Source: Sipunculus nudus | Lineage: Eukaryota > Annelida > Sipuncula > Golfingiida > Sipunculidae | DNA length: 64,000 nucleotides | Reading direction: 5' to 3' | NCBI GenBank assembly: GCA_026874595.1 | Contig: CM049312.1 | Coordinates: 54,317,429-54,381,428 of the forward strand | In this document: in pieces, positions 58,201 to 62,273 of the stretch | Numbering within the stretch: the first letter of the stretch is position 1 | Layout: each line of letters opens with the position of its first letter | Notes under the pieces: generated by a model | Seen by the model: the letters and a program-made list of their open reading frames with translations, nothing else | What the model was told of the DNA's origin: nothing | Databases searched by the model: none | Position numbers and translations under genes: made by a program

Positions 58201-59650
58201 GGCCTTATAGCATCAAACCCAGAAGTAATTTTAATTTTCGTCGTATAACATATGCGATGTATTTGCTATTTCTTTTATACTATGAGAAAATATCTCATGG
58301 ACAACATTTACCCCTCGCCTTATCAATGTTTTAAATTGCTTAATTATAGTTGTACTTGTGTTATAAAAAGTTCAGTTCAGCTTTTTTCATCCGACATTAA
58401 CATGATAAAAAACTGATTATATTACATTCTTTTAAAGTAATAACAGAAATGGGATAAATCTATCTTCTACAATTTGCAGAGTTTAGGCCAAAAAAAAAAT
58501 AAAAGGTATGGTTCTCAGGCACCGCCCGCATCAGTTTTAACCCCCTGCATCAAAATATTTTATTTTGATTTTCAATGGAAACTTACCAATTTTGAGCTGC
58601 AGCCGCACGGACATTTCGTTCAAGAAGATAAAATCATACTATTTTCTTTGTTATGTAGTGCTTTTACATGTTTAGCAAAATAAATATTTTATTATCATGC
58701 TTTTCCCTTATCATTTGACATTTTTATCAAAACATACCATAAAAAATTGAAAATAAAAAAACCGCCCGCCCGCATTGATTTCTGAGAAAAAGTGCCTGAG
58801 AACCATACCTTTTTTTTTTATTTTGGCCTCATGTAATGTGTTTCAAGTCTGGCAACGATGCTCCCTCTTGTATTTTTTCTTTACGTGTGCGAGTGAAAGA
58901 GCCTTAACCATTGATTAGATCTCATGTTGGGTATTGGTATCCCATATCTCGTAAGAATGGGCAGGGGTCGTGTCACGGAAATCGGTGTAAGTATTACAGT
59001 AATAAAACAGGGTCACTAATGTCATGTTTAATCATGCGACCATACTCATGAGTTTTCTTTTTGTTCTAATAATAAGATAAGAATTACGTTTTTTTTTTAC
59101 ATCTTGCGGACACTAAACACACACACAGAATTCACCATAAACAATAACCCTTCCTTTGCGCTGGTACTTACTGATCTTGAGGGCATGTGACATGGCGTCT
59201 GTCATGAGTTACCAGCCTCACTTTGGTAGTTATATTTACTGTTTTACCTTTTCCATTATCACCCATGCTTTTGGTTCATGCTTTATAATATGAGCTTAAT
59301 AATAAAACCACATTTTGCGAACATTATCAAACTAATCTGGAAATAATACCACATTTACACGATGTACCTAATAAACAATGCTTTTATCTACTGTACCCTG
59401 ATGAAATCAAATGTTATCATCAGTGTTTACTATATTTCAGATTCCTCTGACAGCCGTGCAGCTTGTTCTGGTTGGCTTTCTCCTCGGTAACTTAGTCATC
59501 ACGTTAGGCATTATGTTGGCCACGAAGTTCAAGGCACATCGACCATTTGGCGTTTACTTGCTTATATATTACATCATATTTCTCGTCATTGCCATCCTCA
59601 CGGAAACAAATGTAATACCCAAGAACTTCACAAAACCTGTTGACCCATGA
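29499..59650 (+). CDS. SLC8B1: Mitochondrial Na+/Ca2+ exchanger NCLX, 19 coding exons
   Basis: NCLX exports Ca2+ from the mitochondrial matrix in exchange for Na+ (or Li+) across the inner membrane. Nineteen exons join with compatible phases (2088 nt, 695 residues). Visible features: an N-terminal hydrophobic segment (about 12-24), a cysteine-bearing luminal start at residue 76 (CRDVHKLPN), alpha-repeat 1 (AFGNGAPD, residues 170-177), a cytosolic/matrix loop (about 275-410) with an RRIS motif (Ser312) and an acidic run near 393-407, and alpha-repeat 2 (AWGNSIGD, 570-577). The catalytic Asn/Asp of both repeats are present. It is about 110 residues longer than human NCLX (584), in the N-terminus and loop. 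Intron 1 (~13 kb) and intron 7 (~5.3 kb) carry retrotransposons. Introns 4 and 17 look U12-type. The family call is very secure; the least conserved loop exons (8-11) are the least certain. Confidence 0.95.
30740..31270. repeat. Duplicated intronic segment, copy 1 left part
   Basis: CGTAACACAGACGCAAAAAT, GTGTTCAATGGCTGCGTTCC and the terminal (TATC)n(TA)n tract match 39040-39582 in order and orientation. It stops where the LTR element is inserted and resumes at 36148. Confidence 0.8.
31271..31852 (-). repeat. 3' LTR of the Gmr1-like element (582 bp)
   Basis: In element orientation it begins TGTTACAGGTGCTC and ends TTCCGCAACA. A TATA-like TATAAATAG lies at about 31795-31803. It is related to the diverged LTR at 11497-12185. 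Confidence 0.85.
31853..31866 (-). promoter_or_regulatory. Polypurine tract next to the 3' LTR
   Basis: In element orientation AGGAGGGGGAG abuts the LTR start, as expected for the plus-strand primer of an LTR retrotransposon. Confidence 0.75.
31984..32516 (-). pseudogene. RNase H region (Gmr1-like pol)
   Basis: Two frames. The first (32516 to 32181) has FLGMVGYYRKFC, then LAVDASDTAAGAVLLQ and ICYFSRKFN; the second (32184 to 31984) has FSDHNPLTFM and HIKGEDNVLADCLSR. Catalytic Asp positions are present but the frame is broken between them. Confidence 0.85.
32558..33010 (-). pseudogene. Reverse transcriptase region, YxDD box deleted
   Basis: YRLNPEKQKYLQDEIQYLL, then MCTDYRKLNFVIKTD and FDLLKGFWQVPLTEQAKEVS up to VMPFGK. 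The frame then jumps directly to the post-palm region that leads into RNase H. About 70-80 residues that should hold the Y.DD motif are absent. Confidence 0.85.
33225..34150 (-). pseudogene. Integrase region (H2C2, DDE core, C-terminal domain)
   Basis: Near 34145-34080 HLGINKTYQKV is the zinc-binding start. The core reads RIIVDCVEPLTKTKSGHEYL (about 34000-33940) and SSPYHPESRGALERFHQT (about 33820-33750), with the first Asp and last Glu visible. The segment carrying the middle Asp is damaged. The C-terminal domain is RTFKPGEKLLALLLIPGRPL ... HVNMLKPYY (33430-33240). All this lies upstream of RT in element orientation. Confidence 0.85.
34072..35059 (-). pseudogene. Protease region and spacer, fused to the LTR start
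   Basis: The frame 35060 to 34689 begins in LTR-derived codons (MLQVLFLLCDTGVTRV) and then has IRILKDTGSGQTLML, a retropepsin active site (DTGS). A frameshift leads to the second frame (34737 to 34072) with LLLGNDVAG, the distal protease motif. An acidic spacer runs from there to the integrase zinc domain. Confidence 0.8.
35015..35059 (-). repeat. Remnant of the 5' LTR (first ~45 bp)
   Basis: GAGTTACGCCCGTGTCACAC ... GAGCACCTGTAACA is near identical to the corresponding end of the 3' LTR (31808-31852). The rest of the 5' LTR is deleted. Confidence 0.85.
35228..36074. mobile_element. 847-bp foldback element within a (TA)n tract
   Basis: Left end GTCGAGGCCCAGATTAGAAT and the reverse complement of the right end are almost identical for at least 66 bp. 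The interior repeats CCAGCCCAGATCAAAATT- and CCCAGTTTAAAATCAGTCC-type phrases several times in both senses. TA runs flank both ends (35203-35227 and 36075-36146). No coding capacity. Confidence 0.85.
36148..36500. repeat. Duplicated intronic segment, copy 1 right part
   Basis: GATGACGTAGCTACCTCAGT, GCGTGTCACATTAATCGAGT and GGATCTCGCAGTATG match 39583-39930 in order. Together with 30740-31270 it restores one continuous copy once the insertions are ignored. Confidence 0.8.
36501..38134. other. NCLX intron 1, no exon seen; (TA)n at 37102-37149
   Basis: The frame 37380-37595 (71 codons) has no recognised motif, and I did not find a splice role for it. Other frames cross microsatellites. Confidence 0.35.
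38135..38220. repeat. Compound (CA)n(TA)n microsatellite
   Basis: About 40 bases of CA followed by about 44 of TA. Confidence 0.95.
39040..39930. repeat. Duplicated intronic segment, copy 2 (uninterrupted)
   Basis: Matches 30740-31270 plus 36148-36500 across a (TA)n tract at 39524-39582, with no retrotransposon or foldback between. It preserves the arrangement before those insertions. Confidence 0.8.
40500..41477. mobile_element. GC-rich foldback element flanked by TTAA
   Basis: TTAA at 40496-40499 and 41478-41481 bounds a 978-bp block. Ends GCCCAGGTCCCATAAAAGCA and (reverse complement of the right) GCTGCAGTCCCACTGAAGCA are imperfect inverted repeats. The left half is packed with ACGGA/CACGG words and the right half with TCCGT/CCGTG words, so the whole folds back on itself. 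TTAA duplication suits piggyBac- or Kolobok-type non-autonomous elements. The Arg/Thr/Asp-rich frames are products of the repeats. Confidence 0.65.
41556..41634. repeat. (TA)n microsatellite
   Basis: About 79 uninterrupted bases, the longest TA tract in the window. Confidence 0.95.
41715..41895 (+). mobile_element. tRNA-derived SINE-like fragment
   Basis: An A-box-like TGGCGAAGCGGTTGG (41762-41776) is followed by a B-box GGTTCGAAACC (41805-41815), about 30 bases further on. The 3' part repeats TGTCTTCGTAACAA twice, like a SINE tail. The flanking sequence does not fold as an intact tRNA, so this is a pol III-derived repeat rather than a tRNA gene. Confidence 0.5.
42611..42692. repeat. (AAT)n microsatellite
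   Basis: AAT repeats to 42653 and again at 42661-42680, followed by ATT repeats that could pair with them. Confidence 0.9.
42765..42920 (+). CDS. SLC8B1: NCLX coding exon 2
   Basis: Acceptor TTATTAACAG|TGC and donor TTG|GTAAGC; 52 codons, phase 0 to 0. Encodes CRDVHKLPNATAKCNFVRAN and the start of the first membrane segment; close to the vertebrate NCLX extramembrane start with its conserved cysteines. Confidence 0.92.
43016..43310. mobile_element. hAT-like remnant in NCLX intron 2
   Basis: Left end CAGAGGCGTTACCAGGAGG and right end (reverse complement) AGGGCTTCGCCAGGATTT share the CAG.GGCG.. CCAGGA pattern. G/C runs flank an internal (TA)n at 43177-43230. No clear 8-bp duplication. Confidence 0.45.
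43702..43754 (+). CDS. SLC8B1: NCLX coding exon 3
   Basis: Acceptor GTGTTTCAG|ATT, donor ATTT|GTAAGA; 53 nt, leaves phase 2. Encodes ILWWLFCFVGLAVTADDF, membrane segment 1. Confidence 0.9.
43841..44029. mobile_element. hAT-like remnant in NCLX intron 3
   Basis: Left CAGGGGCGGATCTAGGATTT and right (reverse complement) CAGTGCAGATCCAGGAGAC are imperfect inverted repeats with an adjoining G-run (43870-43886). Target duplication is unclear. Confidence 0.45.
44524..44581 (+). CDS. SLC8B1: NCLX coding exon 4
   Basis: Acceptor AATTTCAG|TT, 58 nt, ends at GCA in phase 0 directly before ATATCCTTTT. Encodes FCPSLVVISKTLRLSPNVA, the conserved lead into alpha-repeat 1. No GT donor preserves the frame here; the AT-AC U12 junction does. 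Confidence 0.92.
44582..45434 (+). other. U12-type AT-AC intron (NCLX intron 4)
   Basis: 5' end ATATCCTTTT, branch-point-like CCTTAAC at 45420-45426, and 3' end TGATCAC, about 9-10 nt after the branch adenosine. These are the three hallmarks of minor-spliceosome AT-AC introns. Splicing here gives SPNVA-GVTFLAFGNG, exactly the conserved family sequence. Confidence 0.9.
45435..45537 (+). CDS. SLC8B1: NCLX coding exon 5 (alpha-repeat 1)
   Basis: 103 nt, phase 0 in, phase 1 out; donor TTCG|GTAAGT. Encodes GVTFLAFGNGAPDLFSAIAA then a Gly/Ser-rich link. Asn173, Pro176 and Asp177 are the ion-coordinating positions of the family. Confidence 0.95.
45560..45960. repeat. Tandem repeat, ~115-bp unit, inside NCLX intron 5
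   Basis: GTACCAGGATAAATATGCAA-type anchors recur at 45583, 45698, 45813 and 45928, exactly 115 bp apart, with GCACGACAGTGC between them. Frames on the minus strand follow the repeat and are not genes. Confidence 0.85.
46188..46355 (+). CDS. SLC8B1: NCLX coding exon 6
   Basis: Acceptor TTTTCTAG|GT, donor ATAG|GTATTT; 168 nt, phase 1 to 1. Encodes GAGMFVTTIVVGTIATIRPF and the segment through RPFLRDVIFYLVGVYWTFL, matching the region after alpha-repeat 1 in NCLX. Confidence 0.95.
47191..47301 (+). CDS. SLC8B1: NCLX coding exon 7
   Basis: Acceptor GTCGTAAAG|GA, donor AAAG|GTAGGT; 111 nt, phase 1 to 1. Encodes GFILLYGVYVFVVVLSGYIY, a membrane segment, then a Lys/Glu-rich start of the loop. Confidence 0.92.
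47877..48746 (+). pseudogene. gag relic with two CCHC knuckles
   Basis: Starts MAAATIGHVGPYLPTDEKW, then a capsid-like stretch that continues in another frame (YDALVKVLNDHYRSPSIPLA) and a third (from 48381) ending in two zinc knuckles. At least two disruptions separate the pieces. Confidence 0.8.
48760..50967 (+). pseudogene. pol relic: protease, RT, RNase H, integrase
   Basis: Protease region around 48815-49040 (VIDTVYRTF, later LLGRDWL); RT 49148-49690 with SVLDLSHAYAQLEVEEESQK and CYLDDILIP; RNase H fragments about 50035-50400; integrase core with MVDSYSMWLEV and TDNGPPFRSQEF, then NGKLNGM where an Asn-Gly-x-Ala-Glu block is usual. RT precedes integrase, the ordinary Ty3/gypsy order. Confidence 0.85.
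52590..52688 (+). CDS. SLC8B1: NCLX coding exon 8 (loop, RRIS motif)
   Basis: Acceptor TCTTTTATAG|GC, donor TCAG|GTAAGA; 99 nt, phase 1 to 1. Encodes MTPLDASDGGDRRISLSPG in the large loop; RRIS (Ser312) fits a PKA consensus. Human NCLX has an RRGS site in the equivalent loop. Low conservation, so identity rests on splice phase plus the RRxS motif. Confidence 0.8.
53221..53250 (+). CDS. SLC8B1: NCLX coding exon 9 (micro-exon, 30 nt)
   Basis: Acceptor GTTTTTGTAG|AT and donor CTTG|GTAAGT flank exactly 30 nt in phase 1, encoding DIANDRKVSL. Both splice sites are strong and the frame is kept, but a loop exon this short cannot be confirmed by homology and may be alternatively used. Confidence 0.65.
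53975..54055 (+). CDS. SLC8B1: NCLX coding exon 10 (loop)
   Basis: Acceptor ATTTACACAG|AT, donor TCAC|GTAAAT; 81 nt, phase 1 to 1. Encodes DATISEKAGDISSPNTEAPQ, a hydrophilic, Ser/Glu-rich loop piece. Supported by phase and splice sites. Confidence 0.7.
54229..54291 (+). CDS. SLC8B1: NCLX coding exon 11 (loop)
   Basis: Acceptor TGAATATAG|TC, donor AAGT|GTACGT; 63 nt, phase 1 to 1. Encodes TLFGGEGNPVYGYYLKIKQK. Supported by phase only; the donor is suboptimal and an alternative GT lies 4 nt downstream but would break the frame. Confidence 0.65.
54516..54685 (+). CDS. SLC8B1: NCLX coding exon 12
   Basis: Acceptor TTCCTCAG|CT, donor TTTAAG|GTATGT; 170 nt, phase 1 in and 0 out. An acidic run (EEEAAVEKEAEEEPK) leads into FLEKINPINVEEW and KFYEIFK, which align with the vertebrate loop end (LNPLDYMKW ... 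VFK). Confidence 0.9.
55099..55815 (+). pseudogene. Gypsy-type pol (RT) fragment in NCLX intron 12
   Basis: A frame from 55099 ends STFSADETDIGRND, the conserved linker before gypsy RT. Broken frames follow with VRCHLNEMLEAG, KPDGKLRF, FYTLPFGLR, LYFDDIIVYS (the YxDD box) and EHIERLEAVFQRLK. Many RT core residues between these are missing, and an A-run interrupts it at about 55662. No LTR seen. It is a different copy from the intron 7 element (YFDD rather than YLDD). Confidence 0.8.
55914..56049 (+). CDS. SLC8B1: NCLX coding exon 13
   Basis: Acceptor GTTTTTAG|TGC, donor CAAC|GTCAGT; 136 nt, phase 0 in, 1 out. Encodes CPIVFVITLTCPVVDYDDEE then LNNWNRLLNTFHGFVCPLV, aligning with the vertebrate LTVPVVDPDKDDQNW region. 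Confidence 0.95.
56451..56572 (+). CDS. SLC8B1: NCLX coding exon 14
   Basis: Acceptor TTATTCAG|AA, donor TGG|GTCAGT; 122 nt, phase 1 in, 0 out. Encodes a membrane segment (VYGLMLIIGAVLAALIFFTS) and the HW that ends the loop before the next helix. Confidence 0.93.
57001..57078 (+). CDS. SLC8B1: NCLX coding exon 15
   Basis: Acceptor TTTGTATAG|GTT, donor GAG|GTATGT; 26 codons, phase 0. Encodes VFGYVGFIMAMVWIYVIANE, a membrane helix with the conserved Ala-Asn/Ala-Glu end before alpha-repeat 2. Confidence 0.93.
57386..57461 (+). CDS. SLC8B1: NCLX coding exon 16 (alpha-repeat 2)
   Basis: Acceptor ATTTTGGCAG|ACC, donor GGGG|GTAAGT; 76 nt, phase 0 in, 1 out. Encodes ISNAILGLTLLAWGNSIG; Asn573 and Ser574 are ion-site residues. 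Asp577 is completed across the exon junction. Confidence 0.95.
57743..57823 (+). CDS. SLC8B1: NCLX coding exon 17
   Basis: Acceptor CCTTGTCAG|AT; 81 nt, ends TTCTTCA before GTATCCTTTC. Encodes DWISNTVMARQGYARMGFAA then CYGAPFF; matches the vertebrate ARQGYPRMAFSACFG block. Confidence 0.95.
57921..58204. mobile_element. GGCC-ended MITE, copy B (inside NCLX intron 17)
   Basis: Left GGCCAAGAAAAATAAAAGGT then ATGGTTCTCACGCACCGCC; right GTGCCTGAGAACCATAACC then a T/A run and GGCC. Inverted repeats of about 36 bp, 284 bp in all. Confidence 0.75.
58486..58828. mobile_element. GGCC-ended MITE, copy C (inside NCLX intron 17)
   Basis: Left GGCCAAAAAAAAAATAAAAG then GTATGGTTCTCAGGCACCGC; right GTGCCTGAGAACCATACC then T/A and GGCC. 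343 bp, with an internal segment (about 58575-58625) absent from the other copies. Confidence 0.75.
58919..58986 (+). CDS. SLC8B1: NCLX coding exon 18
   Basis: Acceptor TTGATTAG|AT, donor GGT|GTAAGT; 68 nt, phase 1 in, 0 out. Encodes NLMLGIGIPYLVRMGRGRVT then EIG. Confidence 0.93.
59441..59650 (+). CDS. SLC8B1: NCLX coding exon 19 (C-terminus)
   Basis: Acceptor ATATTTCAG|ATT to a TGA at 59648-59650; 69 residues. Encodes the last two membrane helices (VQLVLVGFLLGNLVITLGIM and YLLIYYIIFLVIAILTE), ending TETNVIPKNFTKPVDP; matches the vertebrate LLTEFGVI end with a short extension. Confidence 0.95.
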   Translation: MPLTAVQLVLVGFLLGNLVITLGIMLATKFKAHRPFGVYLLIYYIIFLVIAILTETNVIPKNFTKPVDP

Positions 59651-60660
59651 TGGACCCGCTAAGTCCAGCAGCTGAGTCGTCATATCGGGGCAGTAGTCGT
59701 TAAACACGCTGTGCTCAGACCTAGTGAGGTGGTTTAACCAGACCTGATCAAGTAATGGGGCCGGAAAGTGCAAAAACTGAAAATTCTTCAATTAAATGCA
59801 GTTAAAAAGCATTTTACAGCTGTAAAGTTTATTTTGACTGATAGTATTTATAATAACCTGATTATCTTAACCCATGTGTCACCTGTATATTATTGTGCAC
59901 TTTTCACATGAAATTATATTTATAACTTGGGGTGTGCCGCGAACATAAAGAGCGGGAATCAAAATGAGTGTGGGTCTGACGAACGGTATATTTTAGTTCA
60001 ATGGTTAGGTAAAAGAGGGCGCTTAGGTTGAAGCATAATATGCTCGAAAGAAGCCTGTTATTTATTTGGCGCAATCTTTTCTAGTTTGCTTTCAAGCACT
60101 CCAAATTTGTATGCTCAATAATGTAATATAACAGTAATTAGAGTGATATAAAGACCTATTGTTACCTGCAACTCCGAAGGCTATAGATCCCTTCACTTCT
60201 GTATTGTTCAGCTAAGACAGGGTAACATGCTGCTAAACATGCAGACAGCACATTTGTACTATATTCACATTTTGTTGGTTCCTATGTCGTACCATATAAT
60301 TCATCATTTCTGTGATAAGAAGAATTTTGAATGTAAATTATACAACATGTACATAGATATTGATGTTTCATATCCATTTTACATTTAAATTATATTAATA
60401 TTGCTTGCATAATATTAGGATATCACAATTATATTTATATGTTTTATATTGAACTGATTTTTGTATCTTTTAAAATTCAAGTTTGCTGGTTTTACCTTAA
60501 TGATTGCTCATAGGTAATTTAGTTATCTCAGACGGAACTTTCACTGTGATGACAAAATAATATCATGTTTGCTTTATTACAAACAACTACAGCTAACAAC
60601 TTAAGCTCTTATTAACGTATGAATGTCTTTTGAAATGAATAAAAACGTGCATGTATGTTA
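59651..60660 (+). other. NCLX 3'UTR with poly(A) signal
   Basis: Non-coding sequence after the stop. The best canonical AATAAA is at 60638-60643. Earlier weaker variants may also serve. Confidence 0.5.
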
Positions 60661-62273
60661 ATTTCTTGTCATTTTGACTGACGAAGGGTGGAAAACTTAA
60701 GAAAAAACTTTAAAACAGAATCTCATTTCCTGGCGGATAAATAGATATTAAAACATACCGCATAGTGTCAGAAGCCGCCTGTACTTATAATATATAATGC
60801 ATTTTCCTAACAAGCATGCGCCATGAACGTGGTTCATCAACAAATGTTACAAATTTAGCCGAAATCTACACTGATACTATAATAATTATAGCAATTCAAG
60901 CGCCTGTGGATGCATAATCGTCTACTCTGTTCGGGTCAAACAAGTCAGCATCCTAATTTGTTTCCGTATTACCAGATACCAAGCAGGGCCTCCTCGTTAT
61001 GGATAATTTAGTAGTTCTGCGTTATCCATAGAACGCCTACAACTAAATGTCCAGTGTCAGTCTCTCCAGCAACAGCCCAAGTCCGCCTTGCCTGCTTGCT
61101 GGATCCAGACCCGCCAGTCAGACAAACCAGTTTTGCAAACGGCATTTTGCAACTGGTTTTTACAAGTTCTGCTGATATGAAACCAACCACAAGCTTAGGT
61201 TACCTGTTTTTCTCGTTTGTCAACAATCTCTGGCTGTGTTTACTAACAGCTTGGAGATAAACAAGCTCATACATCCGTTACATAGGCGTTATGTGAACTT
61301 TTTTTCTAACAGGAATTGTTTAGAGTTCATCATTGTATACTCAGAGTATATAAGAGAGAAATCACATATTAATCATCTAAATAGAAAAGATAAGTGAATA
61401 GCTGACTTTAAGGATCTATTATTGTAGCAAAACATGTCCTGTCTTCGTCTATGTTTCGAACCCGCAAACTCCCAGTAAATTGTAGCCGATAGGTGTCGAT
61501 AGATCGAGGGGACAATTTTTAAATAATCGTTCCTTGAAATTATCTTTCCCTGATTTCTCTGGGTCTGCCTCTATGTCCTCTTGCTGCGAACAAAATGCAT
61601 AAATGACATTTTGGGTACAATGGAAGTTTGAACACGGAGCATTTTGGCGATTTTAAAAGCAATTCATTTAGCAAGTAGGTTCCTAGCGTGATAAGGAGAC
61701 GGGTGGAGTTGAGTACCCACATCGACTACATTATATACACCTCCACAGCATGATCAGTTTCAGCTTTGACGCTTTGCGATGGCATTCAATTCTAAATTGG
61801 GACAGACGTTCATGCGATTTTTGCGATCCAAATTACTGTGTTGTTGTATTTTCATTTGTAGGAGCAATCCTATACCATCTCACTTGTTTCAAATAATTTA
61901 TACTGGATCGCTCTCCAATTCACATCCATAAACTTGTAATTACTTTTGTGCTGTACGTTGTAACCATACATAAGGGAACCCGGGCCAATGTGGACACAAA
62001 ATTTATATTTGCCCTTGATGTTCAGGAAAACAAACACACATAAGCCTTTGATGCTTATTCTTGGACTTGTAAAATGAACAAATGAGAAGCACAAAAATGC
62101 TTCATCTAAAAATCATCTTTATTTGAATATTGTTAATTTAAAAAAAATAATTAAAATTCATTTTGCCCTAAAATGGAATGTCTTTAAACAACAAAATAAT
62201 GGTTCTAAAGAGCGTTCAGGGAATCTTATCTCAGCTACTTCTGCAGAAAACTTATTACATTATGACTGTTTTC
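60661..62273. other. Intergenic, no gene seen
   Basis: Frames here lack motifs. At about 61450-61470 the minus strand reads GCGGGTTCGAAACA, a B-box-like word that may mark another degenerate tRNA-derived repeat. Confidence 0.35.

Larger units (their letters stand above)
57824..58918 (+). other. U12-type GT-AG intron (NCLX intron 17)
   Basis: 5' end GTATCCTTTC, branch-point-like CCTTAAC at 58902-58908, 3' end ATTAG at 58918. This joins APFF-N-LMLGIG, matching the family IIFN-ILVGVG. The GTATCCTTT donor together with CCTTAAC about 11-12 nt from the acceptor is the U12 GT-AG signature. Two MITE copies sit inside. Confidence 0.9.
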
